Origin: G963676095 sp963676095 | GTDB taxonomy: Bacteria; Bacteroidota; Bacteroidia; Bacteroidales; Prolixibacteraceae | Assembly: GCA_963676095.1 (NCBI GenBank) | Contig: OY781040.1 | Coordinates: 5,580,001-5,644,000, forward strand | Length of the DNA: 64,000 nucleotides | Direction: 5' to 3' | Shown here: piece after piece, positions 18,407 through 27,970 of the stretch | Layout of the letters: every line of letters starts with the position of its first letter | Numbering within the stretch: the first letter of the stretch is position 1 | The notes under the pieces: generated by a model | Databases searched by the model: none | The model's input: the letters and a program-made list of their open reading frames with translations, nothing else | What the model was told of the DNA's origin: nothing | Program-made: the position numbers and the translations under genes

Positions 18407-18440
18407 ATCAGAAATTACGCTGGATTTTAGGACCTTTATA

Positions 18441-18479
18441 AAGTCCGCAGGTGACAATTTTCTTGCCGCCTGCGGACTT
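18441..18479 (+). terminator. Rho-independent terminator after susD, locus A
   Basis: A perfect 11-bp stem pairs AAGTCCGCAGG (18441-18451) with CCTGCGGACTT (18469-18479), followed by GTTTTAATTTG. It should end the susCD transcript, so the GH43 gene has its own promoter. Confidence 0.8.
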
Positions 18480-18603
18480 GTTTTAATTTGTAATCATTCT
18501 ACACCAACCTGGGGTAAATTGCTAAACTTTTATATTGCGGAGGGAATTGCAATGGATTGATGGCTATCTCAAGGGCCAAATTTGTCCATTTTTTTAAATC
18601 TTA

Positions 18604-18617
18604 TATCTAAAATTGAA
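18604..18617 (+). promoter_or_regulatory. 14-bp shared motif, copy 3 (upstream of GH43)
   Basis: TATCTAAAATTGAA is identical to the copies at 11315 (inverted) and 11440 and ends 74 bp before the GH43 start. A weaker relative, AATCTGAATTTG, lies at 18648-18659, 44 bp downstream (twice 22). It is a candidate activator site linking GH43 to the locus A regulators. Confidence 0.5.
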
Positions 18618-18691
18618 AATCATAGTCTGCTTCGGGTATTATTTTTAAATCTGAATTTGACCAGTATTAATATAAATAATAAATGTAGTAA

Positions 18692-20446
18692 ATGATGAAT
18701 AAGAAAGCAATTGTTCTTTTATCTGTTTTAGTGACTTTGTTTTCCTTTCCCGGAATTGGGGGGAACAATAATTCAACAGGAAAACCAGACAGAAATTTAC
18801 CTGTATTCTCAAAGTCCGTTTACCAGGGCGACGATCAGGTGTACAAAGATTATCCATTAAATCCGGATGAGTTTTATAACCCGATACTGCAAGGTTGCTA
18901 TCCGGATCCAAGTATTACCCGTAAAGGCGATGATTATTATTTGGTTTGCTCATCGTTTGCTATGTTTCCCGGCGTTCCCATTTTTCATTCTAAAGATTTG
19001 GTGAACTGGACGCAAATAGGCCATGTGTTGGACCGGACGTCTCAGCTGAAAGTGCAAAATGCCGGTATAAGTGCCGGTATATACGCCCCCCAGATTTTAT
19101 ATAATCCTAACAATGATACGTTCTATATGATAACGACCCAGATTGCTGGCGGTATGGGGAATATGGTCGTTAAAACAAAAGATCCGATGGATGGCTGGAG
19201 CGACCCTATAAAGTTGGATTGTAACGGAATTGACCCTTCGCTTTTCTTTGATGATAACGGGAAAGCTTATTTGGTGCATAACGATGCCCCTGATAGGGGG
19301 AAAGAGCTTTATAACGGACATCGTGTAATTAAAGTTTGGGAATATGATGTTGAGAATGACAAGATTGTTCCGGGAACAGACAGGATCGCTGTTGACGGAG
19401 GGGTTGATCTTTCGAAGAAACCAATCTGGATTGAAGCGCCTCATATATACAAAAAGAATGGTCGTTATTATTTGATGTGTGCCGAAGGGGGGACAGGAGA
19501 TTGGCACAGTGAAGTAATCTTCGTTAGCGATACCCCCAGAGGTCCTTATAACCCGGCACCGGGTAACCCAATTCTGACGCAAAGATATTTTTCAAAAAAA
19601 CGGGCCAATAAAGTGGATTGGGCGGGTCATGCCGATCTGGTTCTGGGGCCTGACAATAAATATTACGGGGTATTCCTTGCTGTCCGGCCTAATGAGGAAG
19701 ACCGCGTGAATACCGGTCGTGAGACTTTTATATTACCTGTCGACTGGTCCGGCGAGTTCCCGGTCTTTGAAAACGGACTTATTCCTTTGGAACCCAAGCT
19801 GAAAATGCCCGTGGATGTGACAAAAAATAAAACAGGAGTTGATGGCTTCTTCCCCAATGGTAACTTCACGTTTGCCGATGATTTTACTTCAGAAAAACTG
19901 GATTACAGGTGGATCGGTTTAAGAGGTCCCCGGGAAGATTTTATTTCAGTAACCCCAAAGGGGCTTCAGATTAAACCGTTCCAGGCAAATATCAGAGAGG
20001 TTAAGCCTACCTCTACGCTCTTCTACAGGCAACAACACCGTAATTTTTCATTTGCGGCAACAATTGATTACGAACCTGCTTCAGAGAAAGATATGGCTGG
20101 CATTGTGTGTTTACAAAGCGAGAGTTTCAATTATGTATTCGGCATTACTAAAAAAGGAAGCGATTACTTTCTTTTATTGGAAAGGACTGAACGAAAGAGA
20201 CCAGGCAGAGAAATAAATTCAAACATTGTTGCCAGTACGGGAATTGATGTAAGTAAACCGATCCGTTTGCAAGTTTCTGCAGCAGGAGATAACTATCAAT
20301 TTTCATATTCAACCGATGAAACCGGCTATGTAAATCTGGGTGGGACCGTTTCCGGAGATATTCTTTCGACTGATGTAGCAGGCGGTTTTACCGGATGTTT
20401 ACTGGGATTGTACGCCACTTCTGGTAACGATATCCTGCCCGAATAG
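18692..20446 (+). CDS. GH43-family glycosidase (beta-xylosidase/arabinofuranosidase type)
   Basis: This 584-residue protein has a signal peptide (about 1-22). The five-bladed GH43 propeller spans about 60-370 with Asp72 in YPDPS (base), Asp181 in IDPSLFF (pKa modulator) and Glu248 in WIEAPH (acid), so all three catalytic residues are present. The C-terminal 200 residues are a concanavalin-like sandwich of the type that follows the propeller in many beta-xylosidases (FADDFTSEKLDYRWIGLRGPREDF). It probably removes xylose or arabinose from xylo-oligosaccharides in the periplasm; GH43 is broad and the exact specificity is not readable here. The gene lies 285 bp after susD, behind a terminator, and has its own upstream 14-bp motif. 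Confidence 0.9.
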   Translation: MMNKKAIVLLSVLVTLFSFPGIGGNNNSTGKPDRNLPVFSKSVYQGDDQVYKDYPLNPDEFYNPILQGCYPDPSITRKGDDYYLVCSSFAMFPGVPIFHSKDLVNWTQIGHVLDRTSQLKVQNAGISAGIYAPQILYNPNNDTFYMITTQIAGGMGNMVVKTKDPMDGWSDPIKLDCNGIDPSLFFDDNGKAYLVHNDAPDRGKELYNGHRVIKVWEYDVENDKIVPGTDRIAVDGGVDLSKKPIWIEAPHIYKKNGRYYLMCAEGGTGDWHSEVIFVSDTPRGPYNPAPGNPILTQRYFSKKRANKVDWAGHADLVLGPDNKYYGVFLAVRPNEEDRVNTGRETFILPVDWSGEFPVFENGLIPLEPKLKMPVDVTKNKTGVDGFFPNGNFTFADDFTSEKLDYRWIGLRGPREDFISVTPKGLQIKPFQANIREVKPTSTLFYRQQHRNFSFAATIDYEPASEKDMAGIVCLQSESFNYVFGITKKGSDYFLLLERTERKRPGREINSNIVASTGIDVSKPIRLQVSAAGDNYQFSYSTDETGYVNLGGTVSGDILSTDVAGGFTGCLLGLYATSGNDILPE

Positions 20447-20566
20447 TTTCTCCCTGTTGCTTGTGTTCCGGTTTTTCGAATGAAGAATATCTGCTCTTAC
20501 AATACGTTTTTTTGTTTCTTTTCAAAGAAGATAGAAGGACTAAGAATTTGAGACTACCTTAATTAG

Positions 20567-20598
20567 AATACAGGAGCGTATATTTATGCTTCTGTATT
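20567..20598 (+). terminator. Hairpin terminator after GH43
   Basis: AATACAGGAGC (20567-20577) pairs with GCTTCTGTATT (20588-20598) with one G-U pair, followed by TACTTTTTATA. It lies 120 bp after the GH43 stop and 136 bp before the next sigma-factor gene. Confidence 0.6.
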
Positions 20599-20734
20599 TA
20601 CTTTTTATAAAAAATCGACCTGCGGAAAGAATAAATCAATAAAATATGTAATTTGATCTTGAAATTTCAATTGCGAGAATTTCAGGAACAAATATGACAG
20701 AATAAGCAGAAATTTATGTTCTAATCATTTTAGG

Positions 20735-21310
20735 ATGAACCTTGAACAAGAACTGTTAAAATTAGTGTCTCAAGGAGATAAAAAGAGTTTCGAGATACTT
20801 TTCAGAACATATTATAACCGGTTATGTGCCTATGCCATAAGTTTTGTTAGCCGAAATGATGTTGCTGAAGATATTGTAATAGACGTGTTTTTGAAGTTCT
20901 GGGAAAGGAGAGAGAGCCTTCAGATTACAGATTCTGTATCATTTTATCTTTTTCAGGCAGTAAAAAATTCGTGTATCAATTATCTGAACAGGGAAAAGTA
21001 CCGGAAATTAACTGTCTCGGAAAACGAGGTTAAGCTGCTTAAGCTGAAAACAGATTATTCAATTTCAGATAAATATCCCTTGACTGATTTGATCGGGCGT
21101 GAACTGGAAGAAAAGATTAGGCAGGAAATCGAAAAATTACCGGAACAATGTCGTCAGATTTTCTGTTTAAGCCGTTTTGAAGACCTACCCCATAAAGAAA
21201 TTGCAAAAAAATTAGGAATCTCTGAAAATACTGTTAAGGTTCAGATTTACAGAGCATTGGTGAAGCTTAGAAATGAGCTTAAATATTATTTGTATTTTTT
21301 TTTCTTTTAA
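20735..21310 (+). CDS. ECF RNA polymerase sigma factor (FecI-like), locus B
   Basis: This 191-residue ECF sigma factor has region 2 with VAEDIVIDVFLKFWERR at 43-59 and region 4 with LPEQCRQIFCLSRFEDLPH followed by a helix-turn-helix (KEIAKKLGISENTVKVQI, 154-171). The C-terminus ends in a hydrophobic run (YYLYFFFF, 184-191), a feature seen in some Bacteroidota ECF factors and possibly involved in membrane or FecR contact. It is followed 62 bp later by fecR. It is expected to drive the locus B susCD and perhaps the DUF6057/PD40 genes behind them. Confidence 0.9.
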   Translation: MNLEQELLKLVSQGDKKSFEILFRTYYNRLCAYAISFVSRNDVAEDIVIDVFLKFWERRESLQITDSVSFYLFQAVKNSCINYLNREKYRKLTVSENEVKLLKLKTDYSISDKYPLTDLIGRELEEKIRQEIEKLPEQCRQIFCLSRFEDLPHKEIAKKLGISENTVKVQIYRALVKLRNELKYYLYFFFF

Positions 21311-21372
21311 TTTTCAATTTTTCTGTAATACCTGTAGCTTGTTTTTGTGTCTTTTTATCGTAAGTCAAAATT

Positions 21373-22434
21373 ATGGGACATAATAATTCAATATCTGAGG
21401 AACTAAAAGTAGCCATAGTTAATTATTTGTCGGGGAACTGGAATGAATGTAAATCCGATATTTTGAATTCCTGGCTGGACGAAAGCAGTGATCACCGGAT
21501 TTTATTTCAGGAACTGGTTGACCTTTGGGAGATAAGCCATACCCGTGAACGTGAGAAAAATTTCGATATTGATCAGGCATGGAGACGGCTTGAATCAAAA
21601 TTGGAAAAGGGAAATATACCCTTTTCCAATCGAAGGAAGTTCAGGCAGGTTTTTAGCTATGCAGCTGTTTTCGTCCTTGCGTTTATTTGCGGTGCTTTGG
21701 GATATTTCCTGGTACAAAGATATGAAGGTCCGATGATTTCTTCCGAGAGGGTAGTTGAATATAACGCACCTTATGGTTCAAAAACCAGTTTGAAATTGCT
21801 TGATGGTTCATTCGTTTGGTTGAATGCAGGCACCACCTTAAAATATAATCAGGAATTTGGTACAAGGAACAGAAATGTTGAATTAAGCGGGGAAGCTTAT
21901 TTTGAAGTTGCCAGGAACAAGAAGCTTCCCTTCGTTGTGCGTGCGAAACAGGTTTCTGTTACGGCATTAGGTACCAAATTTAATGTAAAAGTGTATCCTG
22001 AAGAAACGAAAATAGAGACGATATTAGAGGAAGGAAGCGTAAAACTTCATGATCTCGGGAATGGAAGATCGAAGGATGTTTTTCTTCAACCCGGGCAGAA
22101 GGCATATTTCAACCCTGAAAACAGTAACTTCTCAATTTTTCAGATAACTGATAATTCGGAAGTTTCCTGGCATACCAGTAAATGGATCATAAAAGATACC
22201 AGACTGGAAGAATTTTCAAAACTTTTGGAAAGACGTTATAATATCAGTATTCGATTTAGGAACAGCCAAATTAAAAATTATACATTCGGCGGGACCATCA
22301 CCGATGAAACCATCGAACAAATTTTAACGGCGATAACCTATACGGCCCCAATAAAATATACAATTATTAATAATCATGTAACCTTATCAATCGATGAAGA
22401 AAAAGCAGATAGATATAAACCATTATTGAAATAA
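21373..22434 (+). CDS. FecR-family anti-sigma factor, locus B
   Basis: This 353-residue protein has an N-terminal cytoplasmic region (1-90), a membrane helix at about 94-114 and a FecR domain at about 125-220 (LLDGSFVWLNAGTTLKY; GEAYFEVARNKKLPFVV; TALGTKFNVKVY). The C-terminal DUF4974-type domain spans about 272-340 (DTRLEEFSKLLERRYNISI). It should control the sigma factor 62 bp upstream and be controlled by the STN domain of the next gene. A perfect hairpin follows the stop codon. Confidence 0.9.
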   Translation: MGHNNSISEELKVAIVNYLSGNWNECKSDILNSWLDESSDHRILFQELVDLWEISHTREREKNFDIDQAWRRLESKLEKGNIPFSNRRKFRQVFSYAAVFVLAFICGALGYFLVQRYEGPMISSERVVEYNAPYGSKTSLKLLDGSFVWLNAGTTLKYNQEFGTRNRNVELSGEAYFEVARNKKLPFVVRAKQVSVTALGTKFNVKVYPEETKIETILEEGSVKLHDLGNGRSKDVFLQPGQKAYFNPENSNFSIFQITDNSEVSWHTSKWIIKDTRLEEFSKLLERRYNISIRFRNSQIKNYTFGGTITDETIEQILTAITYTAPIKYTIINNHVTLSIDEEKADRYKPLLK

Positions 22435-22440
22435 AAAGAG

Positions 22441-22469
22441 TAAGAGAGACCGGTCTAAGGTCTCTCTTA
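22441..22469 (+). terminator. Perfect hairpin between fecR and susC, locus B
   Basis: TAAGAGAGACC (22441-22451) pairs with GGTCTCTCTTA (22459-22469), an 11-bp perfect stem immediately after fecR. A weaker inverted repeat, GTTACTG/CAGTAAC, lies at about 22488-22518 before susC. It is analogous in position to the hairpins at 13171 and 33275. Confidence 0.6.
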
Positions 22470-22547
22470 AATGTCCGAGTTAATTGATGTTACTGTCGAT
22501 TTGCCGTCTTGCAGTAACAAGTATTAAAACTTAAACAGTTCAAATTT

Positions 22548-25500
22548 ATGAAAAAAAATCGTAACCTCAGGCGACATACAAAGATGTGTGTTGTCTGGAA
22601 AATTTTCCTGACCATGAAACTAACGTTACTATTGGTACTACTTGGATTGATGCAGGTATCAGCATCGGTCTATTCGCAGAATTCAAAACTATCGCTCGAT
22701 CTTAAGAACTGCACAATAAAACAGGCTCTTCAACAGATAGAAGATCAAAGCGAATTTCGTTTTTTTTACAACGAACAATTTATTGACCTGGACCGTAGGA
22801 TATCGGTCAATCTCGAAAACAAGAGTGTTGAAAACATACTTGAAGAAGTATTCAGGGGGGCCGACATTTCATACAAAATAATGGCGAACAACCTGATTAT
22901 TATTACTCCGAATAAAGAAGGTAATATTCAGCAGAACCGGACGGTTTCCGGTAAACTCACGGATGAATCGGGGAACCCGATGCCAGGGGTTACTGTCGTT
23001 GTAAAAGGTTCTACTGTAGGAACGATTACGGATACCGGAGGGAAGTATTCCTTAACCAATGTTCCGCCCGATGCAATCCTCGTATTTTCCTTTGTAGGCA
23101 TGAAAACACAGGAAATCCCGGTTGTCGGGAAATCAGTCATTAATGTTGCACTACAGGAAGAGACAATCGGGATTGAGGAAGTTGTGGCAATCGGTTATGG
23201 CGTCCAGCGGAAAGAGGCAGTAACGGGCTCTGTGGCTTCTGTGGGTGGAGACGAGTTACGCAATGTGCCCTCGTCCGATATTTCACAGGCCCTTCAGGGA
23301 CGTATTTCCGGGGTGCAATTGTCACAGACTGATAGTAAACCGGGTGCCACGATGCAAATCCGTATCCGGGGGTCCCGTTCGCTGAATGCCAGCAATGACC
23401 CGTTGATCGTGCTCGACAATGTTCCTTTTGCCGGGTCAATCAGCGATATCGATCCCAACAATATTAAGAGCGTCGATATCCTGAAAGATGCTTCAGCAAC
23501 GGCCATTTACGGTTCCCGAGGTGCTAACGGGGTTATCCTGATCACAACATACAAAGGAGAAATCGGACAAAGACCGAAAGTAACCTTCAACAGCTATGTG
23601 GGAGCAAAAACAGTTTTTGCCAGGTATCCTATGATGAACGGACCGGAATATGTTAAACTCCGTGCTGCTGCCGATATGTATACAAACGGGACGGATGAAT
23701 CTGATGATGTGAATACCGACTGGCAGGACTTGTTGTACAGGACAGGAGTGGTAACCAGCCAGGATGTAAACGTAGCGGGCGGCACAGATCATGGCAACTA
23801 CAACTTCGGCGTGGGTTACTACAAGGATGAAGCTGTCATGCCTTTACAGGATTATGAGCGTTTTTCGCTGCATGCTTCCCTGGACCAGGAGATCGGCAAG
23901 TATTTCCGTTTCGGCTTTTCCACAAACAGCAACTATTCCATTACGAACGGCAATAACTTGGGAATGTATACTAACTTAAGCACGACCCCTATTGCCAATC
24001 CGTATAATGAAGACGGCACGCTGAAAAGGACCGTGACGATGCCGGCAGATATCAATTGGGTGTACACCAAAGAAAGCCTGGAAAATCTGGGTGATGATTA
24101 TAAAAACCAGACCAAGGCGTATAGCACATACAACAACCTGTACGGCGAGGTGAAAATCCCCTGGGTAGAGGGATTAAAATACCGGCTAAACCTTGGGCTG
24201 GACTATCGCTCGAGTAACGGTGGCAGTTACACGGGAGTGGGGGTATTCAGTTCGGACGAAAATAACGAATCATCTGCATCGATCAGTAACTCGCTGACCA
24301 CCCACTGGATGATTGAAAACCTGCTGACCTACGACCGGACCTTTGCTGAAAAGCACCGGTTAAATATACTCGGGCTGTATTCTGCCGAGCAGACCAGCTA
24401 CAACAGTTCATATGTTTATGCAACGGATGTTCCCTCGCAGTTCCAGTACTATAATCTGGGACGATCTGAAGGAGATATTACGATTAACCCGGATTACCAG
24501 GACTATTACGAGAAAGGGCTGATGTCGTGGATGGGACGGATCATGTATTCATACAACGACCGCTACATGCTGATGGCCAGCTTTCGCTCCGATGCCTCCT
24601 CTGTTCTTGCTGAAGGGCACAAGTGGCACAGCTATCCTGCCATATCGGCCGGGTGGAATATCACGAAAGAACCATTTATGGAAAATATGACTTCGATAGA
24701 TATGTTAAAGTTGCGTGTGGGCTACGGAGAGACTGCAAACCAGGCCATTGATCCCTATTCCACACTTGGACTTTTAAGCACACGGCCTTACAACTTTGGC
24801 GATGATACGTACTCTGTCGGGTATTATGTATCCAAACTCCCAAACACGAATTTAGGATGGGAATACTCCGATACCTGGAACTATGGAGTTGACTTTAGTG
24901 TACTGAAAGGCCGCCTGTCCGGAACCGTCGAATACTATACCCAGAAGACCCATGATATATTGCTGAGTGTCAGTCTTCCCTCTACATCGGGAGTTGACAG
25001 TTACTATGACAATATAGGTAAAACCCAAAACAAGGGGATTGAGTTATCCCTGAATGGAACGATCCTGGACAACCTTAACGGCTGGACGTGGGACGTTGGA
25101 TTCAACCTGTATGCCAACCGGAACAAGCTGATTGCACTTTCTTCGGGAGTTACTGAGGACACAAGCAACTCGTGGTTTGTCGGACATCCCATTGATGTAC
25201 TTTACGACTATAAGAAGATAGGGCTCTGGCAGGAAAATGACGAGTTTTTGGATGACTATGAAACGGGAGGAGAACCAGGCATGATTAAAGTAAAATATAC
25301 CGGTGATTACAACGGAGATGGTTCCCCGACAAGGACAATTGGCAGTGACGACCGGCAGATTCTGGATGTAAATCCCGATTTTGAAGGCGGCTTTAACACC
25401 CGCGTAGCCTATAAAGGATTTGACCTGAGCGTTATCGGCGCTTTTAAAAGCGGGGGGATCCTCATTAGTTCGCTTTACGGATCGGCCAGCTACCTCAATA

Positions 25501-25916
25501 TGGAGAACGGACGTCGGGGAAATGTAAAAATTGACTACTGGACAGAGGACAATACCGGCGCCAAGTATCCAAAACCCGGTGGACCGACGAGCAACGACAA
25601 TCCAAAATATGCCAGTACCCTGGCGTATTTCAACGCGTCATACCTGAAGATACGAACCATAACACTTGGCTATAACTTTGAACAGAACAATTGGTTTAAG
25701 AATACAGGCATTAACAGACTTCGGGTTTACTGCACGGTGCAGAACCCCTTTGTTATGTTTTCGCCTTATCATAAAGAATCAGGGATGGATCCGGAAACCA
25801 ACTCTTATGGCGATGAAAATCAGGCCGTATCTTCCTATCAGGAACGTTTACTGATTATAGGTACGAACACGCCTTCAACGCGCAACTATTTGTTTGGTAT
25901 TAATTTGACATTTTAA
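22548..25916 (+). CDS. SusC/RagA-type TonB-dependent transporter with STN domain, locus B
   Basis: This 1122-residue protein has a signal sequence (hydrophobic core about 24-42), an STN domain at about 46-120 (LDLKNCTIKQALQQIEDQS), a carboxypeptidase-regulatory-like domain at about 130-208, a TonB box near 205-218 (IGIEEVVAIGYG) and a plug with LIVLDNVPFAGS and ILKDASATAIYGSRGANGV. The barrel ends in YLFGINLTF. It belongs to the FecR-linked class that reports substrate binding. No glycosidase is attached to this locus; instead the SusD is followed by a DUF6057/CxxCH-PD40 pair, so the substrate cannot be guessed. Confidence 0.95.
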   Translation: MKKNRNLRRHTKMCVVWKIFLTMKLTLLLVLLGLMQVSASVYSQNSKLSLDLKNCTIKQALQQIEDQSEFRFFYNEQFIDLDRRISVNLENKSVENILEEVFRGADISYKIMANNLIIITPNKEGNIQQNRTVSGKLTDESGNPMPGVTVVVKGSTVGTITDTGGKYSLTNVPPDAILVFSFVGMKTQEIPVVGKSVINVALQEETIGIEEVVAIGYGVQRKEAVTGSVASVGGDELRNVPSSDISQALQGRISGVQLSQTDSKPGATMQIRIRGSRSLNASNDPLIVLDNVPFAGSISDIDPNNIKSVDILKDASATAIYGSRGANGVILITTYKGEIGQRPKVTFNSYVGAKTVFARYPMMNGPEYVKLRAAADMYTNGTDESDDVNTDWQDLLYRTGVVTSQDVNVAGGTDHGNYNFGVGYYKDEAVMPLQDYERFSLHASLDQEIGKYFRFGFSTNSNYSITNGNNLGMYTNLSTTPIANPYNEDGTLKRTVTMPADINWVYTKESLENLGDDYKNQTKAYSTYNNLYGEVKIPWVEGLKYRLNLGLDYRSSNGGSYTGVGVFSSDENNESSASISNSLTTHWMIENLLTYDRTFAEKHRLNILGLYSAEQTSYNSSYVYATDVPSQFQYYNLGRSEGDITINPDYQDYYEKGLMSWMGRIMYSYNDRYMLMASFRSDASSVLAEGHKWHSYPAISAGWNITKEPFMENMTSIDMLKLRVGYGETANQAIDPYSTLGLLSTRPYNFGDDTYSVGYYVSKLPNTNLGWEYSDTWNYGVDFSVLKGRLSGTVEYYTQKTHDILLSVSLPSTSGVDSYYDNIGKTQNKGIELSLNGTILDNLNGWTWDVGFNLYANRNKLIALSSGVTEDTSNSWFVGHPIDVLYDYKKIGLWQENDEFLDDYETGGEPGMIKVKYTGDYNGDGSPTRTIGSDDRQILDVNPDFEGGFNTRVAYKGFDLSVIGAFKSGGILISSLYGSASYLNMENGRRGNVKIDYWTEDNTGAKYPKPGGPTSNDNPKYASTLAYFNASYLKIRTITLGYNFEQNNWFKNTGINRLRVYCTVQNPFVMFSPYHKESGMDPETNSYGDENQAVSSYQERLLIIGTNTPSTRNYLFGINLTF

Positions 25917-25927
25917 AAAAGATAACC

Positions 25928-27886
25928 ATGAGACGTATGAAACTGTTACATATAAAAGGTTTGACAGCCGGAGCTTTGATGACATTGTTCCTGATGGCGT
26001 GTTCTGATATCCTGGACGAAACGCCTCGCTCTGATTATACCCCCGACTACTTCACAACTGAGGAGGGTGTTATGGGGGGATTAACATCACTGTACGCCCA
26101 TCTGCGGTACATATTCGGGCAAGGGTACTACGATAATTCCTGCGTTACCGGTACCGATGAAGCAACTTATGCCCAGAGTGCCGATGGCAACTTTAAAGCG
26201 ATGGACTGTTCCGGAGCAGCAGAGCTTAATTCCGACACCTATCCTACTTCTGTATTATGGGATAATAATTTTTCTGATATCAACACCGCCAGTGGTATTA
26301 TTGAAAATGCAGCAGCAGTGGGTATTTCGGATGCGCTGATTGCCGAAGCGAGGTTCTTCCGGGCATTTGATTACTTTTACCTGGTACGGACCTATGGCGG
26401 GGTGCCTTTGGATTTAGGGGCAGGGGAACTGGCGTTCAATACTTCTCCGACAAGGGTTTCTACCCGCAACACTGTGCCTGAGGTTTATACCAAAGCTATT
26501 TTCCCGGACCTGTTGCTGGCAGTAGAGAATTTGCCGGAAACCGCCCGTCAAACCGGTACCGTAACCAAAACAGCAGCACGCCTTTTTCTGGCAAAAGCTT
26601 ACCTGACCTATGCCTGGTGGCTGGAAAATCCGAACAACATTGCCACTTACCCGGAGTGTGACCGGACCGACCCGGACGGACATGATGCTGCCTGGTATTT
26701 TCAGCAGGCATATGACGTGGCAACAACAGCCATTGACAACCCTGGCTCTTTTAGCTTGCAGAAAACCTATTATGATGTTAACGTCGGGTCGAACGACCGC
26801 AACAGTGAAATTGTGTTGTATTCCGACCGCACGGAAACGAGTGAATATTATAATGGGTCGAGCCTTACTTACGCCAGTGGTTCTTGTGATCAGATTTACG
26901 GTTGGTTCCTGACATGGAACTATACGCAGATCAGGAGCAGTTCCAGTGCTACAACCTGGACAGGTGTAAGTTCTGTTCAGCGCGAGGCAGAACAGCACCT
27001 GGGACGTCCATGGACACGTATGTGCCCTACCATTGGCGCAATTGAAAATACCTTTGCCGACAAAACCAATGATTCCCGGTACGACGGTACTTTTACAACC
27101 GCTTATCGTGCAAACTGGACTAAAAACAGTGATTACAGTAGCATAGAGTATTTGTACAACGCAAATAACATGAAAGTTTACCCTGGTGATGCTATCTTGA
27201 CTTTTCTGGATGAAGATAATACATCAATCAGTTATCCCAGCGGAGCAGGCGATAGTAATATCGGGGCAGGGGTATTACCCGGAAGAGCTGATTTTGTAAT
27301 AGGACCGAGCGGTATAAGCCGGATCGTTTATCCTGGTTACTGGAAGCTTGGCGAGTACCGTACCGATAATGGAGACGGATTGGGGTCGCCTAATGCCGGC
27401 AGTACCCGTCCTTTCCCGATTGCCAAGTTCTCGGAGCTCTACTTTATCGCAGCTGAAGCAGCAGTGAAGGGCGCCACCACGACAGCCGGGAAAACTGCCT
27501 ATGCTTTGATTAATGTCCTTCGCGCACGTGCAGGGGTTTGGGAATATGACAACAACGGAGATTCGGCCAAAGTGGAAGACCATAGTGCAGAAATGGTGGC
27601 TGCCACACCAACCACTATTACCATCGACTATATTCTGGCCGAGCGTTCGCGCGAATACTTCGCTGAAGGTTACCGCTGGTACGATTTGACACGTACACAA
27701 ACATGGGCAGACCTGGCCGGTACTTACCAGATTTGCGGGAGTTCCTATGGCGACCATACGCCGCAAACAGTAACGCGCGATATTGAAGATTATCTCTATC
27801 TGCGCCCCATTCCGCAAGGCCAGCTTGATGGACTGGAAATGACCGATGCAGAACTGGATGCTTATCAGAATCCCGGATATAATTAG
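25928..27886 (+). CDS. SusD/RagB-type lipoprotein, locus B
   Basis: This 652-residue protein is longer than the usual 500-580. The lipobox ends at Cys25 (LFLMAC). SusD hallmarks are present: SDILDETPRSDYTPDYFTT near the N-terminus, AEARFFRAFDYFYLVRTYGGVPL, FPIAKFSELYFIAAEAAVKG and a C-terminal ILAERSREYFAEGYRWYDL followed by YLYLRPIPQGQLDG. It lies 11 bp after susC, so the two are co-transcribed. It is the surface lid and binding protein for the transporter upstream. The extra length lies mainly between residues 230 and 420. Confidence 0.93.
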   Translation: MRRMKLLHIKGLTAGALMTLFLMACSDILDETPRSDYTPDYFTTEEGVMGGLTSLYAHLRYIFGQGYYDNSCVTGTDEATYAQSADGNFKAMDCSGAAELNSDTYPTSVLWDNNFSDINTASGIIENAAAVGISDALIAEARFFRAFDYFYLVRTYGGVPLDLGAGELAFNTSPTRVSTRNTVPEVYTKAIFPDLLLAVENLPETARQTGTVTKTAARLFLAKAYLTYAWWLENPNNIATYPECDRTDPDGHDAAWYFQQAYDVATTAIDNPGSFSLQKTYYDVNVGSNDRNSEIVLYSDRTETSEYYNGSSLTYASGSCDQIYGWFLTWNYTQIRSSSSATTWTGVSSVQREAEQHLGRPWTRMCPTIGAIENTFADKTNDSRYDGTFTTAYRANWTKNSDYSSIEYLYNANNMKVYPGDAILTFLDEDNTSISYPSGAGDSNIGAGVLPGRADFVIGPSGISRIVYPGYWKLGEYRTDNGDGLGSPNAGSTRPFPIAKFSELYFIAAEAAVKGATTTAGKTAYALINVLRARAGVWEYDNNGDSAKVEDHSAEMVAATPTTITIDYILAERSREYFAEGYRWYDLTRTQTWADLAGTYQICGSSYGDHTPQTVTRDIEDYLYLRPIPQGQLDGLEMTDAELDAYQNPGYN

Positions 27887-27913
27887 CTGGCGATTCATGA
27901 TTAAAAAACAGAT

Positions 27914-27937
27914 GAGGCTGTCTGAAAGGGCAGCCTC
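27914..27937 (+). terminator. Hairpin between susD and DUF6057, locus B
   Basis: GAGGCTG (27914-27920) pairs with CAGCCTC (27931-27937) across TCTGAAAGGG, with further partial pairing inside, followed by GTTCTTTATC. It sits 27 bp after the SusD stop and 33 bp before the DUF6057 start, so the accessory pair may be expressed by read-through or from a separate promoter. Confidence 0.6.
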
Positions 27938-27970
27938 GTTCTTTATCACATTACCCCCCACACATTTTTG

